From contig NZ_JBGUAY010000003.1 of NCBI RefSeq assembly GCF_041821025.1, positions 310,001 through 374,000 of the forward strand: 64,000 nt of DNA. Direction: 5' to 3'. Every line of letters begins with the position of its first letter. The stretch's first letter is position 1. Below the pieces are notes generated by a model. It was given only the letters and a program-made list of their open reading frames with translations. It made no database searches and was not told where the DNA came from. The stretch comes from Egicoccus sp. AB-alg6-2. GTDB lineage: Bacteria; Actinomycetota; Nitriliruptoria; Nitriliruptorales; Nitriliruptoraceae. Made by a program: the position numbers and the translations under genes. Shown piece after piece: positions 24,279-35,681 of this stretch.

Positions 24279-25142
24279 TCAGCCCTGCTCGACCGTGAAG
24301 GAGACGATCCGCACCTCGTCGACGGGTCGATCGCCCGCTTCGGTGGGCTGACCCGCGATCTGGTCGACCACGTCCATGCCCTCGGCGACCGTGCCGACCA
24401 CGATGTAGCTCGCGTCGGGGAGTCCGATCGGGTCGCCCTGCACGATGAAGAACTGCGACCCGGTCGAGTCCGGCGCGTCGGTGCGGGCCATCGCGACGGT
24501 GCCGCGTGGGTACTCGACCCCGCCGGTGGCGCCGGCGGCGAAGTCCTCGGCCGCCGAGGTCTCGTCGGGGATCGAGAACCCGGGGTAGGTCGGCGCTTCG
24601 GGGTCGAAGCCGGCCGCGGTGCAGTCCGCCTGGCCGCAGCCCGTCCCCGCGGGGTCGCCCGCCTGGATCACGAAACCGTCGATGACGCGGTGGAAGAGCA
24701 CGCCGTCGTAGTACCCGTCCTCGGCCAGCCCGACGAGGTTGGCGACCGCCCCCGGGGCACCCTCGACGTCGAGGTCGATGGTGATGTTCCCGCAGGTGGT
24801 CGCCATCGTCGCGACGTAGTCGGCCTCGGGATCGAGGTCGACGGCCGGCGAGTCGTCGTAGTAGCGGGCGTCCACCTCGGGGGCGTCGTCGGCCGGTGGG
24901 CACGGTTCGACGTCGCTCGCCGCGGAGCCGTCCTCGTCGCCGTTGGGCGCCTCGACGTCGTCGATCTCGGGGACGGGATCATCGCCGCCGATGACGAGCC
25001 CGGCACCGACCAGGCCGACGACGAGGAACACGACGATGACGAGCACGGTGATGCGCGTCCGGCGTTCGCGGCGCCGCAGCGCGTCGGCCTGACGCCGGGA
25101 GCGTGCCTTGTCGAGCTGCTTCTGGTGCTGCCGCTTGCTCAC
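24279..25142 (-). CDS. Membrane-anchored cyclophilin-type peptidyl-prolyl isomerase
   Basis: A 287-residue protein: 29 residues of highly basic cytoplasmic tail, one transmembrane helix (about 31-52, ITVLVIVVFLVVGLVGAGLVI), an acidic linker, then a cyclophilin domain facing outward (LFHRVIDGFVIQAGDP, GSQFFIVQGD). A Cys pair within GCGQADC inserted after the catalytic segment may form a disulphide outside the cell. Likely helps fold exported proteins. GTG start at 25142 in front of the basic tail. The gene order anchored-then-soluble cyclophilin is common in actinobacteria. Confidence 0.88.
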   Translation of the reverse strand: MSKRQHQKQLDKARSRRQADALRRRERRTRITVLVIVVFLVVGLVGAGLVIGGDDPVPEIDDVEAPNGDEDGSAASDVEPCPPADDAPEVDARYYDDSPAVDLDPEADYVATMATTCGNITIDLDVEGAPGAVANLVGLAEDGYYDGVLFHRVIDGFVIQAGDPAGTGCGQADCTAAGFDPEAPTYPGFSIPDETSAAEDFAAGATGGVEYPRGTVAMARTDAPDSTGSQFFIVQGDPIGLPDASYIVVGTVAEGMDVVDQIAGQPTEAGDRPVDEVRIVSFTVEQG

Positions 25143-25206
25143 CCTGTGCCTCGGAACGGAAACGCCGGCAGGCTACCCGCGCACCGGACCCCGGCCCCGC
25201 ATCGGG

Positions 25207-25434
25207 TCACGCGAAGCCACGATTGGCGGCGTGCCGCCAGCAGTGCAGGTGCCAGTGCCGGCGATCCGCCACGTAGCCCTCGGGCCAGGCGACCACGTGG
25301 CCCTGGCCGGTCCGGATGGAGTTGCCGCAGTCGGGGCAGACGTAGTCCTTGCTGGCCTGGTAGGCCGGCACCCGCTGCACCTCGTAGCCGGTGAGTTGGG
25401 GCAGGAACGGATCGGGGCGGGGCGGGAAGTTCAC
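25207..25434 (-). CDS. Small putative zinc-binding protein (75 aa)
   Basis: A 75-residue protein with a likely Zn site: C33 and C36 in VCPDCGNSI and the HWHLHC cluster (H60, H62, H64, C65). Similar short proteins occur widely in actinobacteria next to DUF1232 genes and are sometimes mis-named ATP/GTP-binding; no activity is known. The GTG at 25434 overlaps the stop of the upstream YkvA-like gene (GTGA), so the pair is translationally coupled. Confidence 0.75.
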   Translation of the reverse strand: MNFPPRPDPFLPQLTGYEVQRVPAYQASKDYVCPDCGNSIRTGQGHVVAWPEGYVADRRHWHLHCWRHAANRGFA

Positions 25435-25826
25435 CGTTCGACCCCGGTGAGCACGATCAAGAGCGCGAACCCGTCGTCGGTTCCCGTCCACCGTTCGCGG
25501 ACGAGGTCGTACCCGGCGGCCGCGACCAGGCGACGCAGGGCGAGGACGACCACGGCGATGTCATCGAGGGCCCCGACCACGGGGAGAAAATCGGGAACGA
25601 CGTCGATCGGGACGGCGACGTACGCCGCGGCCGCGAGCCCGTACAGCTTCGCACGGCGCGGCACCCGCGGGTCGCTCGAGAGGTCACGCAACAGCCGGAG
25701 GAGGTCGGGCAGCATGGCCACGGCCTCGCGCCACCGACCGCGTGGCAGCGGTCGGGCGGGCGCCAGACCCTGCTCGTCATCCGGCCCGCCGGGGACCGTT
25801 GACTCGACGGTGGTGGTCTCGCTCAC
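25431..25826 (-). CDS. YkvA/DUF1232-family protein
   Basis: A 131-residue protein with the DUF1232 core YGLAAAAYVAVPIDVVPDFLPVVGALDD (residues ~62-89; the PIDxxPDFxPxxGxxDD motif is diagnostic), predicted to associate with membranes through two short hydrophobic helices. Function of the family is unknown. GTG at 25826 preceded by a weak AGCAGG; the frame continues upstream antisense into the next gene's territory without conserved sequence. Coupled to the small zinc-type protein downstream. Confidence 0.82.
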   Translation of the reverse strand: MSETTTVESTVPGGPDDEQGLAPARPLPRGRWREAVAMLPDLLRLLRDLSSDPRVPRRAKLYGLAAAAYVAVPIDVVPDFLPVVGALDDIAVVVLALRRLVAAAGYDLVRERWTGTDDGFALLIVLTGVER

Positions 25827-25846
25827 ACCTGCTTGGTACCTGCTCG

Positions 25847-27631
25847 TCAGTCGTAGACGTAGAACCCGCGCCCGACCTTGCGGCCGAGGAAGCCGGCGTC
25901 GACCATGTGCCGGAGCAGTGGGGCCGGTTCGTAGGACGGCTGGCGGTACTCGTCGCGGAGGCGCTGGATGATGGCCAGCGTGACATCGAGACCCACGACG
26001 TCCATCAGCTCGAACGGCCCCATCGGGTAGGCCGCGCCGAGCTTCATCGCCGTGTCGATCTCCTCGGCGGTCGCGTAGTGCGACTCGAGCATCTTGACGG
26101 CGTCGTTGAGATAGGGGAACAGCAGCGTGTTCACGATGAAGCCGGCCCGGTCGCCGCACAGCACGCCGACCTTGCCGATGCGGTCGACGAAGGCGCGGGC
26201 CTGTTCGACGACCTCGGGCTCGGTGCGCACCGTGGTCACGATCTCGACCAGCTTCATGATCGCGGCCGGGTTGAAGAAGTGCAGGCCGACGACACGGTCG
26301 GGCCGGTCGGTCACCATGGCACAGTCGATGACCGGCAGCGACGAGGTCGTCGTCGACAGCACCGTCTGTGGCTTGAGGACCGCCGCGAGCTCCGCGAACA
26401 GCTCGCGCTTGATGGCCAACTCCTCGGCCACGGCCTCGATCACGAGGTCGGCGTCGCCGAGGTCGAGCAGCTCCGAGGTCGGCCGGATCCGCTGCAGCGC
26501 GGCCACCATGTCCTCCTCGCTGAGCCGCTCCTTGTCCACCATCCGCTGCATGGACTTGGCGACGCTGGCGATCACGCCTTCGGCCTTCTCACGGCTGCGG
26601 CCCCGCACGACCACGTCGAACCCGGCCCGTGCGCACACCTCGACGATGCCGCTGGCCATGGTGCCGGTGCCGACCACGCCGATGGTCCGCCAGCCGGCGA
26701 TCGAGGCCGGGTCGGCCGACTCGCGCACGTCGCTGTCCGGGACCGTCCTGGAGCTCCCCGGCTGCTCGTAGGTGTAGAAGCCGCGACCCGCCTTGCGGCC
26801 GGTGAACCCGGCGGCGGCCAGTTGCGACAGCAGCGGACGGGGTGCGAAGCGCGTGTCCTCGAACTGGGAGTGGATCGCTTCCATGATGCCGACGAAGGTG
26901 TCGATCCCGACCAGGTCGGTCAGCGAGATCGGGCCCATGGGCAGACCGGCGCCGAAGCGCATGGCGGCGTCGACGTCCTCCTTGGTCGCGTAGCCGCCCT
27001 CGACCATCCACACCGCCTGGTTGAGGTAGGGGAACAGCAACTGGTTCGCGATGAACCCCCGGCGGTCGCCCACGACCACCGGCGACTTGCCGATGGTCGC
27101 CGCGAAGTCGCTCGCCGTGGCGACCACGGCCTCGTCGGTGACGACCGTGCGCACCAGCTCGATCAACTTCATGACCGGCGCGGGGTTGAAGAAGTGGAAG
27201 CCGAGCACCCGGTTCGGACGGCGGGTGTGCACCGCGATGTCCATCACCGGCAACGACGAGGTGTTGGTGGCGATGATCGCGTCCGGACGCGCGACCTCGT
27301 CGATCCTGCGGAACGTGTCCTGCTTGACCTCGAGGACCTCGGGCACCGCCTCGATGATCAGGTCGCAGTCGTCGAGCGCCTCCCACTCCGTGTCGCCGTG
27401 GATGCGCGCGAGGACGGCGTCGCGCTCGGCAGCGTCCAGACGCCCCCGCTCGATCTGCCGGTCGAGCGAGGCCCGGATGCGGACGAACCCGCGATCGACC
27501 GCGCCCCCGTCGATGTCGACGAACGCGACCTCGAACCCGTTCCGCGCCACGATCTCGGCGATGCCGGAACCCATGGTTCCGCACCCCACGATGCCGACCT
27601 TCTGGATCTCCGCGACGATCTGGTCCGCCAT
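25847..27631 (-). CDS. Tandem-fused double 3-hydroxyacyl-CoA dehydrogenase
   Basis: A 594-residue protein made of two complete 3-hydroxyacyl-CoA dehydrogenase units in tandem (about 1-290 and 312-594) joined by a ~20-residue linker. Unit 1 has the NAD motif GCGTMGSG and catalytic pair H146/E158 (FHFFNPAPVMKLIE); unit 2 has GTGTMASG, where the third glycine of GxGxxG is Ala, and H451/E463. Each ends with GRKxGRGFYxY. Such enzymes oxidise 3-hydroxybutyryl- or longer acyl-CoAs with NAD+; the fusion replaces the usual homodimer by an intramolecular pair. ATG at 27631 with AGGGAC; TAGGCT box at 27671-27676. Confidence 0.92.
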   Translation of the reverse strand: MADQIVAEIQKVGIVGCGTMGSGIAEIVARNGFEVAFVDIDGGAVDRGFVRIRASLDRQIERGRLDAAERDAVLARIHGDTEWEALDDCDLIIEAVPEVLEVKQDTFRRIDEVARPDAIIATNTSSLPVMDIAVHTRRPNRVLGFHFFNPAPVMKLIELVRTVVTDEAVVATASDFAATIGKSPVVVGDRRGFIANQLLFPYLNQAVWMVEGGYATKEDVDAAMRFGAGLPMGPISLTDLVGIDTFVGIMEAIHSQFEDTRFAPRPLLSQLAAAGFTGRKAGRGFYTYEQPGSSRTVPDSDVRESADPASIAGWRTIGVVGTGTMASGIVEVCARAGFDVVVRGRSREKAEGVIASVAKSMQRMVDKERLSEEDMVAALQRIRPTSELLDLGDADLVIEAVAEELAIKRELFAELAAVLKPQTVLSTTTSSLPVIDCAMVTDRPDRVVGLHFFNPAAIMKLVEIVTTVRTEPEVVEQARAFVDRIGKVGVLCGDRAGFIVNTLLFPYLNDAVKMLESHYATAEEIDTAMKLGAAYPMGPFELMDVVGLDVTLAIIQRLRDEYRQPSYEPAPLLRHMVDAGFLGRKVGRGFYVYD

Positions 27632-27670
27632 GTCCCTGCCTCCTCGACCGGCCCACCCGGGCGTCCGCCG

Positions 27671-27676
27671 AGCCTA
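27671..27676 (-). promoter_or_regulatory. Candidate -10 box of the dehydrogenase fusion gene
   Basis: Minus-strand TAGGCT, 40 bp before the ATG at 27631. Confidence 0.4.
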
Positions 27677-27720
27677 GGGAGTACGGGCGGCCAACTCCGA
27701 ACCCGATCCGGGCCGATCGA

Positions 27721-29436
27721 CTAGCCGAAGACACCGATCGACTGGCCGAAGACCCGGTGCCCCGCCAGCCAGGTGCCGTCCACCTCGACGGCGTCGAGCT
27801 CTCGTGCCGGGACCCGTGACACGTCCTGCGCGGTCACGACGAGGTCGGCGCGCTGCCCGACGGCGATGGTGCCCGCCTCGGACTCGTCGCCGGCCTGGAA
27901 CGCCGTGCCCTGCGTGTAGGCACGGAGCGCCTCGTCGAGGTCGATCCGTTGCTCGGGCTGCAGCACCTCGTCGTCGTCCGAGCCCGCGTTGCCGACGGGG
28001 ATCTGGCGGGTGACCGCCACGGCGATGCCGTCGAGCGGTTCGTGCGACGACACCGGCCAGTCGCTGCCGAACGAGATCGGCGCGCCGGCGCGCAGCAGGG
28101 CGCCGATCGGGTACTGCCACCGCGCGCGTTCCGGGCCGAGCCGCGGTTCGGTGAGCTCGCGCATGATCGCGTTCGGTTGGGCCCACAGGGGTTCGAAGTT
28201 GGCGATCACGCCCAGGGAACGGAAGCGCGACAGGTCGTCGGGGTGGACCAGGTGCGTGTGCGCGATGACGGGACGGCGGTCGCGCGGCCCGTTGCGCTGC
28301 GCGACGCGTTCGATCGCGTCGAGGGCGAGCCGGACGCCGGCATCACCGATCGCGTGCAGGTGGAGCTGGAACCCGGAGGCATCCATGGCCGTCGCCGCCG
28401 CAGCGAGTTCGTCGAGGTCCCAGTTCGCGATGCCGTGGTCGTGAACGTCCCCGCAGCCGTCGAGCGGCACGTAGGGGCCCAACAGGGCCGCGGTGCCGCC
28501 CTCGATGACGCCGTCGACGAAGAACTTCACGGTCGTCGCCGTCAGCCGGCCACCGGGGACGCCGTCGGCCAGGCGCCGTGCGGCGTCACCGGCCGCTTCG
28601 GCCCGCAGCGACTCGAACGCGGCGACCTGGTCGTCCCACGCGTCCACCTCGACCTTGCAGGCGAGGTCGAGGTCGGCGGTCAGCGCGCCGGCGTCGGCCA
28701 CGCGACGGTAGGCGGCGAGCATCTCGGGCACGCACCACGCGTCCTGCCCGAACACCAGGCCGGCGGCCGCCATCCGCTGAAGGCCGACCTCCAGTCCCCG
28801 GGCCTGCTTGTCGACGCCGCGGGGCGGAATGACCGCGTCCAGCAGGTGCTCGGCCTCCTCGAGCAGGGTGCCGACGGGATGACCGTCGGCGTCCCGCACC
28901 ACCGTGCCGCGCGGCGGGTCGTCGGTGGCGGCGGTGATGCCGGCGAGCTGCAAGGCCCGGGTGTTGGCCCACACCATGTGGTGGTCCGAGGACCACAGTG
29001 CGGCGGGCCGGTCCCCGACCACGGCGTCGAGCACCTCGGCGCGGCCGACGCCGCCGGGCAGGATCTCGGGCGGGTAGCCCCACCCGAGCACCCACGGCGT
29101 CGCCTCGGCGTCGGGATGTTCGGCGACGAACCGTTCCAGCCGCGCCAGGACCTCGTCGACGTCGCTGCTGTCCACCAGGTCACAGTCGAGGGTCTCCGCG
29201 CCGCCGTTGAGCGGATGCAGGTGCCCGTCCCGGAATCCGGGCAGCAGCGACTGTCCGCGCAGCGCCACCACCTCGGTGCCGGCGATCCTGCGCGCACGTG
29301 CCTCGTCGCCGAGGGCGACGATCCGTCCGTCCGCGACCGCCACGGCATCGGTGTGGGCGCCGGTGCCGGTCCAGATCGACGCCGAACGCGGGTCGTCGAG
29401 CACGAACAGCACCTCGGCGCGATCCCGGTCGCCCAT
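27721..29436 (-). CDS. Amidohydrolase (YtcJ/AepA-like, Amidohydro_3 type)
   Basis: A 571-residue metal-dependent hydrolase. Features: an N-terminal beta-sandwich piece ([13 protein letters not shown]), the HxH metal site in [13 protein letters not shown] near residue 72, [10 protein letters not shown] and HTHLVHPDD in the barrel, [13 protein letters not shown] with the last metal ligand Asp, and the closing [13 protein letters not shown]. Family members hydrolyse N-acyl or cyclic amide compounds, substrate mostly unknown. ATG at 29436 after AGGAGG; a TAGCGT box sits at 29460-29465, back to back with the glgC promoter. Confidence 0.88.
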   Translation of the reverse strand: MGDRDRAEVLFVLDDPRSASIWTGTGAHTDAVAVADGRIVALGDEARARRIAGTEVVALRGQSLLPGFRDGHLHPLNGGAETLDCDLVDSSDVDEVLARLERFVAEHPDAEATPWVLGWGYPPEILPGGVGRAEVLDAVVGDRPAALWSSDHHMVWANTRALQLAGITAATDDPPRGTVVRDADGHPVGTLLEEAEHLLDAVIPPRGVDKQARGLEVGLQRMAAAGLVFGQDAWCVPEMLAAYRRVADAGALTADLDLACKVEVDAWDDQVAAFESLRAEAAGDAARRLADGVPGGRLTATTVKFFVDGVIEGGTAALLGPYVPLDGCGDVHDHGIANWDLDELAAAATAMDASGFQLHLHAIGDAGVRLALDAIERVAQRNGPRDRRPVIAHTHLVHPDDLSRFRSLGVIANFEPLWAQPNAIMRELTEPRLGPERARWQYPIGALLRAGAPISFGSDWPVSSHEPLDGIAVAVTRQIPVGNAGSDDDEVLQPEQRIDLDEALRAYTQGTAFQAGDESEAGTIAVGQRADLVVTAQDVSRVPARELDAVEVDGTWLAGHRVFGQSIGVFG

Positions 29437-29510
29437 TGCACCACCTCCTGGTCCGGCAGACGCTAGTTGCCGGGCCTAGTCTCGGCCGCAATCGAACTGG
29501 GAGCGACGCG
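29437..29510. promoter_or_regulatory. Compact divergent promoters of the amidohydrolase and glgC genes
   Basis: Only 74 bp separate the two starts. Minus-strand TAGCGT (29460-29465) and plus-strand TAGTCT (29477-29482) lie 11 bp apart, so the two polymerases would compete. Confidence 0.45.
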
Positions 29511-30788
29511 ATGGCCGCCCGCGCACCGAAGGTCATGGGGGTCGTCCTCGCGGGCGGCGAGGGGAAGCGGCTGCACCCGCTGACCCGCGACCGCGCCAAG
29601 CCGGCCGTGCCGTTCGGGGGGAACTACCGGCTGGTCGACTTCGCGTTGTCGAACCTGGTCAACTCCGGGTACCGCCGCATCGTGGTGCTGACGCAGTACA
29701 AGAGCCACAGCCTCGACACCCACCTGGCCAAGACGTGGCGGATGTCGCCGCTGCTCGGCAACTACGTCACCCCCGTGCCGGCCCAGATGCGCACCGGGAA
29801 GAGCTGGTTCTCCGGCTCGGCGGATGCGGTGTTCCAGAACCTCAACATCATCCGCGACGAGCGGCCGGACTACATCTGCGTCTTCGGCGCCGACAACCTC
29901 TACCGGATGGATGCCGCGCAGATGGTGCAGGCACACATCGACTCCGGCGCCGGCGCCACCGTCGCCGCGTTGCGGGTCCCGGTCGAGCAGGCCTTCGCCT
30001 TCGGCGTCATCGAACCGGGCGAAGGCGGCCGCATCCGTGCCTTCCACGAGAAGCCGGCGCACGCGGCCGGGCTGCCCGACGACCCGCACAGCGTCTACGC
30101 CTCCATGGGCAACTACGTGTTCACGACCGAAGCGCTGATCGACGCGCTGCGGCTGGACGCCGCCGACGAGGCGTCGACCCACGACATGGGCGGCGACATC
30201 ATCACGATGATGGTCGAGCGTGGCGAGGCCGCGGTGCACGACTTCGTCAACGACAACGACGTGCCGGGCTCCACCGACCGCGACCGTGGCTACTGGCGGG
30301 ACGTCGGGACCATCGACGCCTACCACAGCGCCCACATGGACCTGATCTCGGTCCATCCGATCTTCAATCTCTACAACCTCGACTGGCCGGTCTACACCTG
30401 GCACGACCCCCTTCCCCCCGCGAAGTTCGTGTTCGACACCGAGGACCGTCGCGGGACGGCGACCGATTCGATGGTGTGCTCGGGCGTGGTCGTTTCGGGC
30501 GGCACCGTGCGGGCCTCGGTGCTGTCCCCCGGGGTCCACGTGCACACCGGCGCCCTGGTCGAACGCTCGGTGCTCCTGCACGGGGTGGACGTCGGCCGCG
30601 GCGCCGTGGTCCGCAATGCCATCATCGACAAGAACGTCGTGATCCCGCCCGGCACCCGGATCGGCGTCGACCCGGCGCAGGACCGCGCCCGGTTCGACGT
30701 CTCCGAGGGCGGCATCGTCGTGATCGGCAAGGAGGACCGCATCGAACCGCCGGACCCGGACACCGCGGCCACGGGCGGTGCCGAATGA
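29511..30788 (+). CDS. glgC: Glucose-1-phosphate adenylyltransferase
   Basis: A 425-residue ADP-glucose pyrophosphorylase, making ADP-glucose from glucose-1-phosphate and ATP for glycogen synthesis. [11 protein letters not shown] (15-25) binds ATP, followed by [10 protein letters not shown]; the central GADNLYRMD and the [15 protein letters not shown] segments are typical, and residues ~305-425 form the left-handed beta-helix with hexapeptide repeats. ATG at 29511 with GGGAG upstream. Its stop overlaps the glycogen synthase start (ATGA). Confidence 0.96.
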   Translation: MAARAPKVMGVVLAGGEGKRLHPLTRDRAKPAVPFGGNYRLVDFALSNLVNSGYRRIVVLTQYKSHSLDTHLAKTWRMSPLLGNYVTPVPAQMRTGKSWFSGSADAVFQNLNIIRDERPDYICVFGADNLYRMDAAQMVQAHIDSGAGATVAALRVPVEQAFAFGVIEPGEGGRIRAFHEKPAHAAGLPDDPHSVYASMGNYVFTTEALIDALRLDAADEASTHDMGGDIITMMVERGEAAVHDFVNDNDVPGSTDRDRGYWRDVGTIDAYHSAHMDLISVHPIFNLYNLDWPVYTWHDPLPPAKFVFDTEDRRGTATDSMVCSGVVVSGGTVRASVLSPGVHVHTGALVERSVLLHGVDVGRGAVVRNAIIDKNVVIPPGTRIGVDPAQDRARFDVSEGGIVVIGKEDRIEPPDPDTAATGGAE

Positions 30789-31993
30789 GCGTCGCGCCGC
30801 GGGTCGGCCTGCTGACCAAGGAATACCCACCCGAGGTCTACGGAGGCGCGGGCGTCCACGTCGCCGAACTCGCCAGGGCGCTGGCCGGACGCGTCGCGCT
30901 CGAGGTCCACTGCTTCGGGGCGCCACGCAGGGACCCGCTGGTGGCGGCCACCTACCGCGAGTGGGACGCGCTGGCGGGTGAGGCGCCGGAGCTGGCGGCA
31001 CTGCGCACGATGTCGGCCGACCTCGCGATCACCGCCGGCGTGGCGGGCGTCGACCTCGCGCACAGCCACACCTGGTACGCCAACCTCGCGGGCCACCTCG
31101 CCAAGCTGGTGCACGACATCCCCCACGTCGTCACCACCCACAGCCTCGAGCCGCTGCGTCCGTGGAAACGCGAGCAGCTCGGTGGTGGCTATGCGTTGTC
31201 GAGTTTCTGCGAACGAACGGCGCTCGAGTCGGCCGATGCGGTCATCGCCGTCTCGCACGGCATGCGCGACGACGTTCTCGCCTGCTACCCCGCGATCGAC
31301 CCGCAGCGGGTGGTCGTGATCCACAACGGCGTCGATCCCCAGGGCTGGCATCCGGTCGAGGGCACCGGCACGTTGCACGACCACGGCATCGACCCGTCCC
31401 GCCCGTATGCGGTGTTCGTGGGACGGATCACGCGCCAGAAGGGCGTGACCCACCTGCTGGACGTCGCCGAGCGCCTCCCCGCCGGCAGCCAGCTCGTGCT
31501 GTGCGCCGGCGCACCCGACACGCCGCAGATCGCCGAGGAGTTCCGTACCCGGGTCGCGGAGTTGGCGGACGCGCCGGTCGACGTGGTGTGGATCGAACAG
31601 ATGCTGCCCCGCGAGCAGCTGCTGGAGGTGCTCAGCCACGCCGCCGTGTTCGTGTGCCCGTCGATCTACGAGCCGTTCGGGATCGTCAACCTCGAAGCCA
31701 TGGCGTGCGGGCTGCCGGTCGTGGCGAGCGCCGTCGGCGGCATCCCCGAGATCGTGGTGCCGGGCGAGACGGGCTGGCTGGTCGGGTTCGAACCCGGGGA
31801 CGACGAACTCGGCAGCCCCGCCGATCCCGGGTCGTTCGCGGACGAACTCGCCGACCGCGTGGTCGCCGTGCTCGACGACCCCGACGCGGCCGCAACGATG
31901 GGACGCGCCGGGCGGGCGCGCGTCGAGGAGCGGTTCAGCTGGGACGCCATCGCCGCCGAGACCGCCACCCTGTACCGCTCGCTGACCGGCTGA
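30785..31993 (+). CDS. glgA: Glycogen synthase / alpha-maltose-1-phosphate synthase, GT4 family
   Basis: A 402-residue glycosyltransferase using ADP-glucose. N-terminal [15 protein letters not shown] binds the sugar nucleotide, [12 protein letters not shown] opens the second Rossmann domain, and the E-x7-E motif is in [11 protein letters not shown]. It is the short actinobacterial GT4 type, whose mycobacterial member (GlgM) makes maltose-1-phosphate for the GlgE pathway; whether this copy is a GlgM or elongates glycogen directly is not decidable here. ATG overlaps the glgC stop (ATGA). Convergent with a thioesterase gene 9 bp away. Confidence 0.93.
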   Translation: MSVAPRVGLLTKEYPPEVYGGAGVHVAELARALAGRVALEVHCFGAPRRDPLVAATYREWDALAGEAPELAALRTMSADLAITAGVAGVDLAHSHTWYANLAGHLAKLVHDIPHVVTTHSLEPLRPWKREQLGGGYALSSFCERTALESADAVIAVSHGMRDDVLACYPAIDPQRVVVIHNGVDPQGWHPVEGTGTLHDHGIDPSRPYAVFVGRITRQKGVTHLLDVAERLPAGSQLVLCAGAPDTPQIAEEFRTRVAELADAPVDVVWIEQMLPREQLLEVLSHAAVFVCPSIYEPFGIVNLEAMACGLPVVASAVGGIPEIVVPGETGWLVGFEPGDDELGSPADPGSFADELADRVVAVLDDPDAAATMGRAGRARVEERFSWDAIAAETATLYRSLTG

Positions 31994-32002
31994 GCAGCTC
32001 CG

Positions 32003-32400
32003 TCAGGCCTGCAAGGTGGCCAGCTTCTCGGCGAGCTCGGGCGGCGGGGGGATCGGACGGCCGGCGGGGTTGGTGGCGGTGGAGCGCACCTCGGCCTCGG
32101 CCACGATCTGGCCGGTCTCGTCGACGATCTGCTGTGCCCACCACGACGACGCCCGTCGCAGCTCCTCGACCCAGGTCCGCACCGTGAGGGTCTGTCCGGC
32201 GTGGGCGGGCCGGCGGAAGTGGATACGCAACTCGACCACGACCAGGTGCACGCCCCTCGCGGCCAGCACGCCGGGACCGAACCCGAGTCCGTCGAGCAGC
32301 TCGATACGGGCCGTCTCGAAGTAGTTGGCATAGACACCGTGGTTGACGTGCCCGTTCGGGTCGAGCTCGTGGAACCGGACCCGGATGGTGGTGGTCGTGC

Positions 32401-32404
<4 letters not shown>
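32003..32404 (-). CDS. Hotdog-fold acyl-CoA thioesterase (YbgC/4HBT-like)
   Basis: A 133-residue hotdog protein with FHELDPNGHVNHGVYANYFETAR (residues 11-33): the Asp/Asn-Gly-His-VNH-Y pattern of the 4-hydroxybenzoyl-CoA/YbgC thioesterases, with Asp14 or Glu13 near the active site. It likely hydrolyses a short or aromatic acyl-CoA in the cytoplasm. GTG at 32404 overlaps the stop of the molybdoenzyme gene (GTGA), so the two are expressed together. Confidence 0.86.
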
Positions 32405-34707
<2,303 letters not shown>

Positions 34708-34786
34708 GGTCCGCTCCTCGCCCTCGGACCGGCAGTGTTCCCCGTCGCCGACCCGGTTGCACACCGGCCGTCACCGAAAGGCCGTC

Positions 34787-34792
34787 TACGGT
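34787..34792 (+). promoter_or_regulatory. Candidate -10 box of the epimerase gene
   Basis: TACGGT, 33 bp before the ATG at 34820, in a 112-bp divergent region. Confidence 0.35.
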
Positions 34793-34819
34793 CACCGCGG
34801 ACACGGCGAGGAGACGACC

Positions 34820-35599
34820 ATGGGACGCGTGCTGATCACCGGGGCCGCCGGACGGATCGGCGGGTACCTGCGGGCGGGGCTGCCCGGCCTCGGGTGGCAC
34901 CTGCGCCTGCTCGACGTCGAGCCGATTGCCGACCGGCACGCCGACGAGGAGACCGTCGTCGGATCGGTGCTCGATGCCGGGACGATCCGGGACGCCTGCG
35001 ACGGTGTCGATGCGGTGGTGCACCTGGCGGCCACGACGGGACGCTCGATGGACTGGGAGGCGGCCAGCGACGACATCGCCGCCACCCGCGGCGTCCTCGA
35101 AGCGGCCCGGTGCGCCGGCATCACGCGGGTGGTGTACGCCTCGTCGAACCACGCGGTCGGGTTCCAGCCGCGCGGCGAACGGCCCGCGCCCGACTGGTCC
35201 TATCCGCGACCCGACACCTTCTACGGGGTCGCCAAGGTCGCCTCCGAGGCGTTGGGGTCGCTGTACGTGGACCGCTACGGCATGCACGTGGTGTGCCTGC
35301 GGATCGGCACCTGCCGGGAGCGGCCGAACAACGTCCGGTCGTTGTCGACCTGGCTGTCGCCGGCGGACGCGGCGCGGCTGGTCGGCGCCGCGTTGACGGC
35401 CCCGTCGCCCGGTTTCCGCGTCGTATGGGGCGTCTCCGCGAACACGCGCAACTGGTGGTCCCTCGACGGGGCGCGTGAGCTGGGCTACCAGCCCCAGGAC
35501 GATGCCGAGGCGTACGCGGACGAGGTCCTGCGGGAGGCGACGCCGTCCGACCCCGAGGATCCCGAGCACCGACTCGTCGGGGGCGGCTTCACGCGCTGA
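34820..35599 (+). CDS. NAD-dependent epimerase/dehydratase, uronate dehydrogenase-like
   Basis: A 259-residue extended-SDR protein: LITGAAGRIGGYLR Rossmann motif (5-18), HLAA near 70, YASSNHAVGFQ near 111 and the catalytic Tyr-x3-Lys in FYGVAK near 137-142. The SSNHAVGF block and overall length resemble uronate dehydrogenases, which oxidise galacturonate or glucuronate to the lactone; substrate remains unproven. ATG at 34820 after GAGGAG. Divergent from the YdeP-type gene. Confidence 0.82.
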   Translation: MGRVLITGAAGRIGGYLRAGLPGLGWHLRLLDVEPIADRHADEETVVGSVLDAGTIRDACDGVDAVVHLAATTGRSMDWEAASDDIAATRGVLEAARCAGITRVVYASSNHAVGFQPRGERPAPDWSYPRPDTFYGVAKVASEALGSLYVDRYGMHVVCLRIGTCRERPNNVRSLSTWLSPADAARLVGAALTAPSPGFRVVWGVSANTRNWWSLDGARELGYQPQDDAEAYADEVLREATPSDPEDPEHRLVGGGFTR

Positions 35600-35681
35600 C
35601 CCCGGGCGCGCCCGCGTGCGGCGGCAGGGTCATGTCGCAAATCTGCTGGACCGCGCCGTCCGGACCGAGCATCCTGCCCGC

